Of a stretch of 64,000 nt of DNA, positions 17,322 through 26,634 are shown piece by piece. Both the position numbers and the translations under genes were made by a program. The DNA is from Acidobacteriota bacterium. GTDB taxonomy: Bacteria > Acidobacteriota > Blastocatellia > Pyrinomonadales > Pyrinomonadaceae. The stretch's first letter is position 1. Every line of letters starts with the position of its first letter. The notes under the pieces are model-generated. The model saw only the letters and a program-made list of their open reading frames with translations. It did no database searches and was not told the DNA's origin. Location of the stretch: contig JAIVJC010000134.1 in NCBI GenBank assembly GCA_020200235.1, positions 1 through 64,000 on the forward strand, read 5' to 3'.

Positions 17322-17720
17322 TTTTAGCTCCTTCGGTTAGGCGGAGGTTGAAGGTTAGCCACTTCTTTGTGAGGAGTAGTTGTTGAGGTTACGAACGGAC
17401 TCGCCATTGCGGGCGTGAGTGAATTGAGCGCCGCGCGAACAGTAGTCAAACGCCCCCTCCCTGTCAACACTAATTCTGCCTGACTCCACAAGAAACCGAA
17501 GCCGCATCCCGTTAACGCCGTCGGCTGACCACCAGTACCGAGTCTCTTTGCGGCGCGTCCGCGCTTTAGTTATACTCGCTCGACCGATGTCAGTCGGCGC
17601 GCGACATCTCAGATGACCCGGAAGATGTAGCGGTCGGCGCCGGCGGAAGATTCGGGCACGGGCGCGGCGCGGGCGGCGTTAATTTTCAGACAGGTCCGAC
17701 GGGCGCGAGGAGCTTTTTTT
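17322..17720. other. Intergenic region, divergent (small secreted gene / htrA)
   Basis: About 400 bp without a gene. The left side is less G+C rich. A good -10-like hexamer TATACT lies at 17571-17576 in the htrA direction. The htrA ribosome-binding site GAGGAG is at 17707-17712. No heptamer repeat is present. Confidence 0.6.
17548..17576 (+). promoter_or_regulatory. Possible sigma-70-type promoter for htrA
   Basis: TATACT at 17571-17576 is preceded, at roughly 17-18 bp spacing, by a weak -35-like TTTGCGG around 17547-17553. It is about 145 bp upstream of the htrA start. The -10 match is good and the -35 poor, so this is only a candidate. Confidence 0.35.
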
Positions 17721-19313
17721 ATGTACCAGTTACCGAACGGGGCGAACGGCGAGGCGGAGCGGATGATCCTCAGGCGGCTGCGCGTGTGGATCGCGGCGCT
17801 GGCGGTGGCGTGTCTGGTGATCGGGGCGTCGGTCGGCGCGCTGCTCGCGGGGCGCAACGTCGTGGCGCAGGGCGGCGCGAGCGCGGCGCAGATCGCGCGC
17901 GCGCCGGAGGCGCTCTCGGCATCCTTCGCCGAGATCGCGAGCCGCGTCGAGCCCGCGGTCGTCAACATCGACACGGTCGCCGCGCCCGACGCCGCCGCGG
18001 CGGGCAAGGGCGACGACGACGAGGACAGCAGAGAGGGGAACGACAACAACGGCAACAACCCGCTGATGGACATGTTCCGCAAGCAGATGCGCAGACCCTC
18101 GCGCGGCGTCGGCTCCGGCTTCATCGTCGACGCAAAGGGCTACATCCTGACGAACAAGCACGTCGTCGAGGACGCGACGCGCATCACGGTGCGCCTGCAG
18201 TCGGGCGAGATTTTGCGCGGCACGGTCGTCGGCGAGGACAGCCTGACAGACCTGGCGGTCATCAAGGTCAACTCGGCGCGCGATCTCCCCGTCGTCAAGC
18301 TCGGCGACTCCTCGACCGTGCAGGTCGGCGACTGGGTGCTCGCCATCGGCTCGCCCTTCGGTCTCGATCAGACCGTCACCGCCGGCATCATCTCGACGCT
18401 CGAGCGGCAGACGCCGCTCTCGAACCCGAACTTCCAGCGCTTCCTCCAGACCGACGCCGCCATCAACCGCGGCAACTCCGGCGGGCCGCTCGTCAACATG
18501 CGCGGCGAGGTGATCGGCGTCAACTCGCAGATCGCCACCTCGACCGGCGACTACAACGGCATCGGCTTCGCCCTGCCGTCGAACGAGACGGCGTTCGTCT
18601 ACCGCCAGCTCGTCGAGAGCGGCAAGGTCAAGCGCGGCTACCTCGGCGTCTACCTCGACACGGTGAAGGCTGAGTACGCGCGCGTCTTCAACCTCGCGGA
18701 GGCGAAGGGCGCGATCATCACGGACATGAAGGAAGGTCCCGCGCAGAGGGCGGGCGTGCAGGTCGGCGACATCGTCGTCGAGCTGAACGGCCGGCCGGTG
18801 GTGAACTCGCAGGACCTCGTCAACCGCGTCGCCTCGACGCCCGTCGGTCAGACGATCACGCTCGCCTACCTGCGCGACGTGAACGGCAAGATGGAGCGGC
18901 GCACCGTGAGCCTCCCCGTCGGCGAGCGGCCGCTGACAGCCGCCGAGGGAGCCACGACACCGGAAGACGGCAAGCGCCCGACGATCAAGAAGCTCGGCGC
19001 GAACGCGGGCGACAAGCCGCGCCTCGGCCTCAAGCTGAGCGAGCTGACCACGCAACTCGCCAACGAGCGCGGCTTGAAGAACGTGCGCGGCCTGCTCGTC
19101 ACGGAGGTCGATCCGTCGGGGATCGCTGCCGACGCCGACATCCGCGAGGACATGGTCGTCCAGAAGATCAACCGCGTGCCCGTCAACACCATCGCCGACT
19201 TCACGCGCGTGATGGAGGGCTTGAAGTTCGGCGACGCCGTCGTGATGAACCTCGTCGTCCGGCGCGGCGACGGCGGCGTGCAGCAGACCATCGTCCAGTT
19301 CACGTATCAATAG
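17721..19313 (+). CDS. degP: HtrA/DegP-type periplasmic serine protease with two PDZ domains
   Basis: A 530-residue protein. An N-terminal membrane anchor or uncleaved signal (residues about 22-44) precedes an acidic linker rich in D/E/N. The trypsin-like domain has the triad His147 (LTNKHVV), Asp177 (SLTDLAVIKV) and Ser253 (GNSGGPL). PDZ1 (GYLGVYLD to about 390) is followed by a linker and PDZ2 (RLGLKLSEL to the end). It degrades or refolds damaged envelope proteins. GAGGAG lies eight bases upstream of the ATG. The stop is followed at once by heptamer repeat G. Confidence 0.93.
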   Translation: MYQLPNGANGEAERMILRRLRVWIAALAVACLVIGASVGALLAGRNVVAQGGASAAQIARAPEALSASFAEIASRVEPAVVNIDTVAAPDAAAAGKGDDDEDSREGNDNNGNNPLMDMFRKQMRRPSRGVGSGFIVDAKGYILTNKHVVEDATRITVRLQSGEILRGTVVGEDSLTDLAVIKVNSARDLPVVKLGDSSTVQVGDWVLAIGSPFGLDQTVTAGIISTLERQTPLSNPNFQRFLQTDAAINRGNSGGPLVNMRGEVIGVNSQIATSTGDYNGIGFALPSNETAFVYRQLVESGKVKRGYLGVYLDTVKAEYARVFNLAEAKGAIITDMKEGPAQRAGVQVGDIVVELNGRPVVNSQDLVNRVASTPVGQTITLAYLRDVNGKMERRTVSLPVGERPLTAAEGATTPEDGKRPTIKKLGANAGDKPRLGLKLSELTTQLANERGLKNVRGLLVTEVDPSGIAADADIREDMVVQKINRVPVNTIADFTRVMEGLKFGDAVVMNLVVRRGDGGVQQTIVQFTYQ

Positions 19314-19315
19314 CC

Positions 19316-19430
19316 GTCCGTTGTCCGTGGTCAGTCGTCCGTTGTCCGTGCTTGACGAGTCAGTGGCTTTGAGAGAACCTTCAAGCCGCGCGCCAAAAAG
19401 CAACTGACGACTGACGACTGACCACGGACA
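19316..19430. repeat. Heptamer inverted repeat G (GTCCGTG / GTCAGTC class)
   Basis: Units start at 19316, 19323, 19330, 19337 and 19344. Bases 19322-19339 pair perfectly with 19413-19430, and the pairing becomes partial further in because the right arm has GTCAGTC units where the left has GTCCGTT. The centre holds a small stem (GGCTT at 19365, AAGCC at 19383). It fills the gap between the htrA stop (19313) and the aldehyde dehydrogenase ATG (19440). Confidence 0.85.
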
Positions 19431-19439
19431 AATTTTTTT

Positions 19440-21011
19440 ATGGCACAAGCTCGCAAGGCTCTCAGTAAGACCGCGGCGAAGAAGTCGGGCGGTCGCGCTT
19501 CGGCGCGCGCCTCGGTCAAGACCTACCACAACTACATCGGCGGCGAGTGGGTCGCCGCCTCTTCCGGCGAGTACTTCGAGAACGCGAACCCGGCGGACAC
19601 GCGCGACGTGGTGGGACGCTTCCCCGTCTCGACCGTGGACGACGTGAGCCGCGCCGTCGAAGCCGCGCGCACAGCCGCGGACCGCTGGGGCAAGACGCCC
19701 GCGCCGCGCCGCGCCGAACTCCTCTTCCGCCTCGGCGAGATTCTCATCCGCCACAAGGACGCCTACGCCGCCGACATGACGCGCGAGATGGGCAAGGTCT
19801 TGAAGGAGACCGGCGGCGACGTGCAGGAAGCCATCGATTGCACCTACTACACGGCGGGCGAGGGGCGCCGTCTCCACGGCTTCACGACGCCCGCCGAGAT
19901 GCCCAACAAGTTCGCGATGTGCGTGCGCCAGCCCGTGGGGCTCTGCGGCTTAGTCACGCCCTGGAACTTCCCGATGGCGATCCCTTCGTGGAAGTTGATC
20001 CCGGCGCTCGTGTGCGGCAACACCGTCGTCATCAAGCCCGCGGAAGACACGCCGCTCTCGACGTTCAACCTCGTGAAGGCTTGCGAGGCGGCTGGGATAC
20101 CGCCGGGCGTCGTCAACCTCGTGACCGGCTACGGCGAGACAGCCGGGCGCGCGCTCGTCGAGCACCGCAACGTGCGCCTGATCTCTTTCACCGGCTCGAC
20201 CGAGACGGGCAGGGTCGTCGCCTCGGCGTGCGCCGACCGCAACGCGATCTGCTCGCTGGAGATGGGCGGCAAGAACGTCATCATCGTGATGGAGGACGCC
20301 GATCTGGACCTCGCGGTCGAGGGCGCGGTCTGGGGCGCGTTCGGAACTTCCGGTCAGCGCTGCACCGCCTCGTCGCGCTTAGTCGTTCACAAAAAAGTTT
20401 ACAAGCAGTTCGCGAAGAAGCTGGTCGAGCGCGCGCTCTCCTTGCGCGTCGGCGACGGCGCGGACGCGAACGTGGACATGGGACCCGTCATCAACGCCGA
20501 CGCCGTCCACAAGATCATGGGCTACATCGAGGTGGGCGAGAGGGAGGACGGGGCACGGCTCGCGTGCGGCGGCAACCGTCTCGAGAAGGGCGAGCACGCG
20601 CACGGCTACTTCATCGAGCCGACGGTCTTTACGGACGTGGAAGCCGACATGAGGATCGCGCAGGAAGAAATCTTCGGACCCGTCACCTGCGTCATCCCCG
20701 CAAGCGATCTGGAAGAGGCGATTGAGATCGGCAACGGCGTCCGCTACGGCCTCTCCGCCTCGATCTACACGGCGGACGTGAACCGCGCCTTCCGCGCGAT
20801 GAACGAGATGTACACCGGCATCTTCTACGTCAACTCCTCGACCATCGGCGCGGAGGTTCACCTCCCCTTCGGCGGCACGAAGGGGACGGGCAACGGTCAC
20901 CGCGAGGCGGGCACGCAGGTCTTAGACATCTTCACCGAGTGGAAGTCGGTCTACGTCGACTACAGCGGCAAGCTCCAGCGCGCGCAGATCGACGAAGTGA
21001 ACTTCGAGTAG
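19440..21011 (+). CDS. NAD(P)-dependent aldehyde dehydrogenase
   Basis: A 523-residue ALDH. The catalytic residues are visible: Asn176 in TPWNFPMA, Glu274 in SLEMGGKN and Cys308 in SGQRCTASS. The NAD motif is FTGSTETG. The first 28 residues are Lys/Ala-rich and not part of the usual fold. The family oxidises aldehydes to acids. The sequence resembles semialdehyde dehydrogenases, and alanine dehydrogenase lies two genes downstream, hinting at amino acid catabolism, but the substrate is inference. The ATG follows repeat G through an AT-rich stretch with no Shine-Dalgarno sequence. Confidence 0.9.
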   Translation: MAQARKALSKTAAKKSGGRASARASVKTYHNYIGGEWVAASSGEYFENANPADTRDVVGRFPVSTVDDVSRAVEAARTAADRWGKTPAPRRAELLFRLGEILIRHKDAYAADMTREMGKVLKETGGDVQEAIDCTYYTAGEGRRLHGFTTPAEMPNKFAMCVRQPVGLCGLVTPWNFPMAIPSWKLIPALVCGNTVVIKPAEDTPLSTFNLVKACEAAGIPPGVVNLVTGYGETAGRALVEHRNVRLISFTGSTETGRVVASACADRNAICSLEMGGKNVIIVMEDADLDLAVEGAVWGAFGTSGQRCTASSRLVVHKKVYKQFAKKLVERALSLRVGDGADANVDMGPVINADAVHKIMGYIEVGEREDGARLACGGNRLEKGEHAHGYFIEPTVFTDVEADMRIAQEEIFGPVTCVIPASDLEEAIEIGNGVRYGLSASIYTADVNRAFRAMNEMYTGIFYVNSSTIGAEVHLPFGGTKGTGNGHREAGTQVLDIFTEWKSVYVDYSGKLQRAQIDEVNFE

Positions 21012-21036
21012 TCCGCGCTGGCAAGTGCGTGCGATT

Positions 21037-21660
21037 ATGTCGAACCAGTCATTCAACAGAACTCTTGTATTCGCGTCCGTGCTGCTGTTGTTGGCGGGCG
21101 CGGGCGCGGCGGGCGGGCGGCAAGCATCGAACCGACCCGTTGCGTTGTCGGCGACGACGACCGCGTCTGACGCGCAAGTCATCAAGGACTCGATCGGAAC
21201 GAACAGGGACAAGGCTTCGCGTGCCGCGCGCGAGGTTGTGCGCCGGGGCGGGCGCATGATCCCGCCGCTGCTGAAGCTTAAAGGTAACCGTCAATGCTTC
21301 TTCGGTGACATGGCGCTCGGCAGCCACGCCGGTTGCTCGGTGCGTTTCATGCCGAGGAAGAGTAAGAAGAGTAATGGATGTTACGAGGTCAGCTCTTCCT
21401 CCACCTTAGAAGTCGCCGCCCTGTTCCTGATTGAAGCCATCTATCGTAACGACCTGGAATTTGCACAGGGGGCGACGCTCGCCGAGTGGGAGGCAGACGG
21501 AGGGGCACGCACGGACGTTAAATACAACGGGCACGAGTTGCTCACCCGCGCCTGGGCTGCCACCGAGCAATGGTACAAAGAGTTCGACCGCGAGGGCTTA
21601 GAGGCATTACGTGTCAAAGACCGCGGGCCATTCGCCGGGACAAGACTCGGGTTCTACTAA
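21037..21660 (+). CDS. Secreted protein of unknown function
   Basis: About 207 residues with an N-terminal hydrophobic segment (LVFASVLLLLAGAGAA), probably a signal peptide. The mature part has two internal cysteines (QCFFGDMALGSHAGC), a Lys/Ser-rich turn, and a helical C-terminal half with ALFLIEAIYRNDLEFAQGA and AATEQWYKEFDREGL. No family recognised. ATG 21037 is preferred; a GTG at 21025 is in frame. Base composition is lower in G+C than in the two enzymes around it, so it may be a later arrival. Confidence 0.6.
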   Translation: MSNQSFNRTLVFASVLLLLAGAGAAGGRQASNRPVALSATTTASDAQVIKDSIGTNRDKASRAAREVVRRGGRMIPPLLKLKGNRQCFFGDMALGSHAGCSVRFMPRKSKKSNGCYEVSSSSTLEVAALFLIEAIYRNDLEFAQGATLAEWEADGGARTDVKYNGHELLTRAWAATEQWYKEFDREGLEALRVKDRGPFAGTRLGFY

Positions 21661-21700
21661 GATCGGCACATTAGATTGAAATGAACGGAGACTCACCACG

Positions 21701-22855
21701 GTGAAAGTCGGACTCCCCAAAGAGATCAAGGACAACGAGTACCGCGTCGGGCTCACCCCGGCGGGCGTGCGCGCTTTGACGGACGCCGGTCACACCGTCT
21801 TCGTCGAGCGCGACGCGGGCGCGGGCTCGGGGTTCGAGACGGACCTCTACGAGCGCGCGGGCGCGCGAATTCTCGACTCGGCTGACGACGTGTGGGGCGA
21901 GGGCGAGATGATCGTCAAGGTCAAAGAGCCCATCGCGCCCGAGTACCCGCGGATGCGCGAGGGGCAGACGCTCTTCACCTACCTCCACCTCGCGCCCGAC
22001 GTGGAGCTGACCAAACAACTGCTCGAACGCAAGGTGACGGGCGTCGCCTACGAGACGATCACTGACCGACGGGGCACGCTCCCGCTCCTGACGCCGATGT
22101 CCGAGGTGGCGGGGCGCATGGCGATTCAGGTCGGCGCGCACTACCTGGAAAAAATGTCGGGCGGTCGCGGCGTGCTCCTGGGCGGCGTCCCCGGCGTGCC
22201 GGCGGCGAATGTCGTCATCATCGGCGGCGGCGTGGTCGGCACGAACTCCGCGAAGATGGCGGTGGGCTTGGGCGCGCACGTCACGATCATCGACAACAAC
22301 CTGGATCGACTGCGCGAGCTCGACGACATCTTCCTCTCGAAAATCTCGACGCTCGCCTCGTCGGCTTACTCGATCCACGGCGCGATCGCCGAAGCCGACC
22401 TCATCGTCGGCGCGGTGCTCGTGCCCGGCGCCGCCGCGCCGAAGCTCGTCACGAAGTCGATGCTGAAGGACGTGCCGAACGGCGCGGTCATCGTTGACGT
22501 GGCGGTCGATCAGGGCGGCTGCATCGAGACGACGCACCCGACGACCCACTCGAACCCGACCTTCTACGTCGAGGGAGTGCTGCACTACTGCGTCGCCAAC
22601 ATGCCCGGCGCGGTGCCGCGCACCTCGACCTTCGCGCTGACGAACGCGACGCTGCCTTACGCGCTCCGGCTCGCCAACCGCGGCTTCATCGACGCCATCC
22701 GCATCGACCCCGGGTTGAAGGCGGGCGTCAACACCTACGCGGGCAAGCTGACCTACGAGGCGGTCGCAGAGGCGCAGGGGCTCGACTTCACGCCGCTCGA
22801 CGGGATGCTCGAAGGCGGGAGCGCCTCGACTTCGACCGCCAGCCCCGCGCGCTAG
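21701..22855 (+). CDS. ald: Alanine dehydrogenase
   Basis: Starts at a GTG with a GGAG-type site about 12 bases upstream. The 384-residue protein has the N-terminal [19 protein letters not shown] block, [10 protein letters not shown] with the pyruvate-binding Lys, TYLHLAPD with the catalytic His, SEVAGRMA and the nucleotide loop [12 protein letters not shown], then [14 protein letters not shown] and [11 protein letters not shown]. It interconverts L-alanine and pyruvate plus ammonia with NAD. The C-terminal tail is Ser/Thr/Ala-rich. A clear terminator follows. Confidence 0.96.
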   Translation: MKVGLPKEIKDNEYRVGLTPAGVRALTDAGHTVFVERDAGAGSGFETDLYERAGARILDSADDVWGEGEMIVKVKEPIAPEYPRMREGQTLFTYLHLAPDVELTKQLLERKVTGVAYETITDRRGTLPLLTPMSEVAGRMAIQVGAHYLEKMSGGRGVLLGGVPGVPAANVVIIGGGVVGTNSAKMAVGLGAHVTIIDNNLDRLRELDDIFLSKISTLASSAYSIHGAIAEADLIVGAVLVPGAAAPKLVTKSMLKDVPNGAVIVDVAVDQGGCIETTHPTTHSNPTFYVEGVLHYCVANMPGAVPRTSTFALTNATLPYALRLANRGFIDAIRIDPGLKAGVNTYAGKLTYEAVAEAQGLDFTPLDGMLEGGSASTSTASPAR

Positions 22856-22880
22856 ACGCGGACTAAAGTCTTGAAGACGA

Positions 22881-22923
22881 AAGAGGCTGACCCGCGGCAG
22901 GCGGGTCAGCCTCTTTAATTTTT
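22881..22923 (+). terminator. Rho-independent terminator after ald
   Basis: AAGAGGCTGACCCGC at 22881-22895 pairs perfectly with 22901-22915 across a five-base loop, followed by a T-rich run up to 22923. It is 26 bp after the ald stop. CTCTC at 22937 and 22946 with GAGAG at 22958 may form a small hairpin for the opposite-strand response regulator. Confidence 0.85.
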
Positions 22924-22971
22924 GGCGCGGGCGATGCTCTCTTAACTCTCTTAAAATGAGAGCGATTATTT

Positions 22972-23418
22972 TCAGACGACTGCGGCGCTCGCGATGAGTC
23001 GCTTGAGGCAGTCGAGCAGTTCTTCGGCGCGGACGGGTTTGGTGAGTTGCGCGTCGGCGTGCGCGCAGGCGGCGGAGTCGTCGCGCGCCTCGCCGCTGAG
23101 CAGGATGATCGGGAGGCGCGCGTGCTCGGCGCGGCTGCGCAGGATGCGGCACAGCTCGTGCCCGCCGAGGCGCGGCATCACCGCGTCCGTGACGACCGCC
23201 GCGGGCTTCGAGCCGAACGCGATCTTGATCGCCTCGACGCCGTCCGCCGCGCACGAGACCGCGTAGCCCGCGCGCCTGAGGAGCACTTCGAGGTAGCGGC
23301 GCAAGACCTTGTCGTCTTCCACGAGCAGGATCGCCCCGTCGGCGCTCTGCGGCGCGCGCACGGACGCGCACTCTTTAATTTGAATCGAACCGACGTGCTG
23401 CGTGTCGAAATTTTTCAT
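22972..23418 (-). CDS. Single-domain response regulator (CheY-like)
   Basis: A 148-residue receiver domain: ILLVEDDKVLRRYLEVLL with the acidic pair, phospho-acceptor Asp78 in VVTDAVMPRLGG, conserved Ser108 in ILLSGEA and Lys127 in LTKPV. There is no output domain, so it probably passes phosphate to or binds a partner. The first 27 residues are an extension. The start at 23418 is chosen because the frame further upstream is Pro/Ser-rich junk. No sensor kinase gene is adjacent. Confidence 0.88.
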   Translation of the reverse strand: MKNFDTQHVGSIQIKECASVRAPQSADGAILLVEDDKVLRRYLEVLLRRAGYAVSCAADGVEAIKIAFGSKPAAVVTDAVMPRLGGHELCRILRSRAEHARLPIILLSGEARDDSAACAHADAQLTKPVRAEELLDCLKRLIASAAVV

Positions 23419-23985
23419 CCCGAAAACTCGAACCTGTCTGAAGCGAACGACGCACGAATGAGACGGCGCGCGGACACTTCGTGCGTGCGGCGTGTCCGGT
23501 GGCGCGTTGCGGGTTGTGTGAGAGGGCGGCGTCGGGTCGGCGTGAGCCGAGTCTGTCCGTCGGGGCAAGTTCGTGGTCTGGGCGTCAGCCGGGGAAGGCG
23601 GGGGTCTAAAACTTCGATCAGAACCTCGCGCCGGCGACGGCGGCGACCCAAAATTTAGATTAGAGTTCGGCGCCGACACTGTCAAGAAGCTTCTTCCCGC
23701 GGCGGGCGGCGCGAACGAAAGAGAGTGGAGGCGCGCGCCGCAACGGGTCAAATCCGGTGACTCCGGCTGCAACCGCAAGGCTCGCCGCGTCATCAATTAA
23801 CTCCACCCGCGCGGACTATTCCGGCGACGCCGGCGCGCTAATTTCGAACGAACTCTCGCCCCGCCGGTTGTGTCCGCGCGCGCCTTCGTCGATACTTACG
23901 GTTTCGCGACGGGCGACGGAGACCGTCCGTGCGCGTCGGGTTTTTCGGGCCAGCACTCGAATCGGTTTCAGGTTCAGGAAAGAAG
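23419..23985. other. Divergent intergenic region, about 570 bp
   Basis: Very G+C rich with one AT-rich patch at about 23650-23668 (AAAATTTAGATTAGAG) that could hold a promoter for either gene. A 12-base palindrome AAGAAGCTTCTT is at 23684-23695. No supported gene and no heptamer repeat. A GTG at 23929 is an alternative start for the next gene. Confidence 0.5.
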
Positions 23986-25323
23986 ATGTACGAGTTCGCA
24001 GTCACGCCAGCCGTCACGCAGATTCGCCGCCGCGGCGTGGAGATCACGGAGGTCTCGCCCGCGTCGCTCGGCGCGGAGCTGGAGCTCGAGCCGGGCGACC
24101 GCGTGATCAAGGTCAACGGTCGCGCCGTGCGCGACTACCTCGACTTCCGCTTCCAGACGGGCGGCGAGACCGAACTGACCATCGGTGTGCTCAAGCGCGG
24201 CGGCGAGGAGTGGGAGGTCGAGATCGAGCGCGGCGAGGGCGAGGACTTCGGGCTCTCGTTCGAGAACATCGTCCCGCGCCAGTGCGCCAACGAGTGCCTC
24301 TTCTGCTTCTGCAACGGCAACCCCCCGGACGCGCGCCCCGCGCTCTCCTTCCGCGACGAGGACGTGCGCCTCTCCTTCCTCTACGGCAACTACACGACGC
24401 TCACCTCGATCACCGAAGCGGAGATGAGCCGCGTCATCGAGCAACGCTTGACGCCGCAGTACGTCTCCGTCCACGCGACCGACCTGAAGGTGCGCGCCTA
24501 CCTCCTGGGCGTTGACGAGAAGCGCGCCGACATCGGCGGCAAGATGCGCCGGATGATGGACGCCGGGATCGAGATCCACGCGCAGGTCGTGCTGTGCCCT
24601 GAGATCAACGACGGCGAAATCCTGCGCCGCACGATCTACGATCTCGCCGCGGAGCACCCGCGCGTCAGAAGTGTCGCCGTCGTCCCGCTCGGCTTGACGC
24701 GCTACAACACGGACGCCCGCCTGACGACGGTCACGGCGGAGTTCTGCCGCCGCACGATCCGCGAGGTCTCCGCGATCCAGAAAGACTTGCGCGCGCGCCT
24801 GGGGACGAACTTCGCCTTCCTCGGCGACGAGATTTACCTGCGCGCCGGGGTCGCCATCCCCTCGCGCCGACACTACGGCGACTACCCGCAGATCGAGGAC
24901 GGCGTCGGCATGGTACGATCCTTCCGCGAAGACTTCGCGCGCCTGCGGCGCAGGCTCGAGCGCCGCCCCCCTCGTGCTCCCTCGCGGCTGAGCGCGACCG
25001 TCGTCACCGGCAAACTCTTCGCGCCCGTGCTCGCGCCGCTGCTCGAAGGTTTGAACTCCCGCTTCGGCACGCGCCTCAAGACCGTCGCGGTCGAGAACGA
25101 TTACTTCGGACCGGACATCGTCGTCGCCGGGCTGATGACGGGTCGCGACGTGATAGCCGCGCGCGATCGGATCGAGGGCGACTTCGTCGTCCTGCCGGGC
25201 GCGGCGTTCAAGTCGGACGAGCCCGTCATGCTCGACGGCATGACGCTCGAAGAGGTGCAAAAAAGTCTCGGTCTGCCGGTTCGCCCGGCGGACTTCGAAG
25301 CCTTCGCGCGCATGTTTGTTTGA
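23986..25323 (+). CDS. DUF512 protein: PDZ plus radical-SAM-like iron-sulfur protein
   Basis: About 445 residues. An N-terminal PDZ-like domain (VSPASLGAELELEPGDRVIKVNG) is followed by the cluster motif CANECLFCFCNGNP (CxxxCxxC, as in radical SAM enzymes), YVSVHATDLKVRAYLLG, AQVVLCPEINDG and the C-terminal DUF512 part with VAVENDYFGPDIVVAGLMTG. The family is widespread, cytoplasmic and functionally unresolved. ATG 23986 is preferred because AGGAAAG lies just upstream; a GTG at 23929 would add 19 residues. Complete and well conserved in appearance. Confidence 0.88.
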   Translation: MYEFAVTPAVTQIRRRGVEITEVSPASLGAELELEPGDRVIKVNGRAVRDYLDFRFQTGGETELTIGVLKRGGEEWEVEIERGEGEDFGLSFENIVPRQCANECLFCFCNGNPPDARPALSFRDEDVRLSFLYGNYTTLTSITEAEMSRVIEQRLTPQYVSVHATDLKVRAYLLGVDEKRADIGGKMRRMMDAGIEIHAQVVLCPEINDGEILRRTIYDLAAEHPRVRSVAVVPLGLTRYNTDARLTTVTAEFCRRTIREVSAIQKDLRARLGTNFAFLGDEIYLRAGVAIPSRRHYGDYPQIEDGVGMVRSFREDFARLRRRLERRPPRAPSRLSATVVTGKLFAPVLAPLLEGLNSRFGTRLKTVAVENDYFGPDIVVAGLMTGRDVIAARDRIEGDFVVLPGAAFKSDEPVMLDGMTLEEVQKSLGLPVRPADFEAFARMFV

Positions 25324-25530
25324 ACCCGCCCGCCGAGTAGTTCCCGCGGCTTCCATAAAATTGCATGAAAATCCGAATTATCGGATGAGCGCCGCCGCCT
25401 GCTAAACGTTAAGTCAAATTAATAGTAGCGGTTAGGTGCTGTGCCGCTAGGGGTACGCCGCTTGCTTCTCCACCCTTCAGCTGACTTTATAAAGACATCT
25501 GCCCGGCAAGTCCTAGAGTTTATTCAGATA

Positions 25531-26553
25531 ATGTCCGAGACGAGAGGCTTAAGTTTTGTAGCGGTCATCATGTCGGCGCTCGCCGTCGCGGCGGCGGGGC
25601 AGAGCCAGCGCGGCCCGGTCGGACCCATCGGCATATCGGGGACTGACCCGACGGCGGTGGGCAGCATCCGCGGCAGGGTGATGACTCCGGAAGGCGTGCC
25701 CTTCAACGGGACCGCGCGCGTCACGCTCCAGTTCACGAACGGCGGGCAGGCGGTCATCTTCACCGACTACGCGGGGCAGTTCCACTTCCCCGCGCTCAAT
25801 ATCGGCAACTACGTCGTGGAGATCGACGCCGACCGCCAGCTCTACGTGCCGTCAACGCAGAGCGTGGAGGTGTTCAGGGGCGTGCCCTCCGTCATCACGA
25901 TCAACCTGAAGTACCGCGAGGCCGCGAAGCGCCCCGCCGAAGCCGGCGGCGCGACGGTGTCGGTCACCGAGCTCGACAAGAACATCCCCGAGAAGGCGCG
26001 TAAGGAGTTCCGGCGCGGCACGCAGGCGGCGCAGGCCGGCAAGACCGCCGAAGCTATCTCGTGCTTCAAGAAGGCGCTCGACATCTACCCCGACTTCATG
26101 ATGGCGCGCAACGATCTCGGCGTGCAACTCCTCGCCGCCTCGCGCCTGGACGAAGCCGCCGAGCAGCTGCGGCTCGCCGTCAAGCTCGACCCGAAGGCGT
26201 TCAACCCGCAACTCAATCTGGGGATCGTGCTGGCGCGCCAGCAGCAGTTCGCCGACGCGGCGAGCGCCCTCGGGAGGGCCGTCTCGCTCAACCCGCAGTC
26301 GGCGGCCGCGCGGCTCTACGCCGGGCAGGTTTACGCCGCGCTGGGCGACGCGGATCGCGCGGAGAGGGAGCTGAAGTCCGCCTACAGCCTCGGCGGGGCA
26401 GACTACGTCGTCGCACTCTTCCACCTCGGCAACCTGTACCTGAACCGGGGCGAGCGCGAGCAGGCGCTCAAGAGTTTCGAAGCTTTCTTGGCAGCCGCGC
26501 CCAACGCGGCTCACGCCCCCGAAGCCCGCAAGCTCGTCGGCGTGCTTCGCTGA
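25531..26553 (+). CDS. Secreted TPR protein with carboxypeptidase-regulatory-like domain
   Basis: A short signal sequence (LSFVAVIMSALAVAAAGQ) leads into a beta-sandwich domain at about residues 45-130 (GRVMTPEGVPFNGTARVTLQ, DYAGQFHFPALNIGNYVVEID), the type of module also found at the N-terminus of the receptor downstream. TPR-like repeats fill the rest (AEAISCFKKALDIYPDF, EAAEQLRLAVKLDPKAFN, SALGRAVSLNPQ). Such proteins bind partner proteins in the periplasm or outer envelope. The receptor starts 82 bp downstream, so a shared system is likely. Exact role unknown. Confidence 0.8.
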   Translation: MSETRGLSFVAVIMSALAVAAAGQSQRGPVGPIGISGTDPTAVGSIRGRVMTPEGVPFNGTARVTLQFTNGGQAVIFTDYAGQFHFPALNIGNYVVEIDADRQLYVPSTQSVEVFRGVPSVITINLKYREAAKRPAEAGGATVSVTELDKNIPEKARKEFRRGTQAAQAGKTAEAISCFKKALDIYPDFMMARNDLGVQLLAASRLDEAAEQLRLAVKLDPKAFNPQLNLGIVLARQQQFADAASALGRAVSLNPQSAAARLYAGQVYAALGDADRAERELKSAYSLGGADYVVALFHLGNLYLNRGEREQALKSFEAFLAAAPNAAHAPEARKLVGVLR

Positions 26554-26634
26554 ACATGGCAGACAAAAGATTGCTGTTCTTTTGTAGGCTTCTTTGACCA
26601 TTAACACTAACACCTGACTTACTCGGAGGAAAAA

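Noticed and set aside
22935-22963. Terminator for the response regulator
   Set aside because: Only five-base stems with two competing partners; too weak to list separately.
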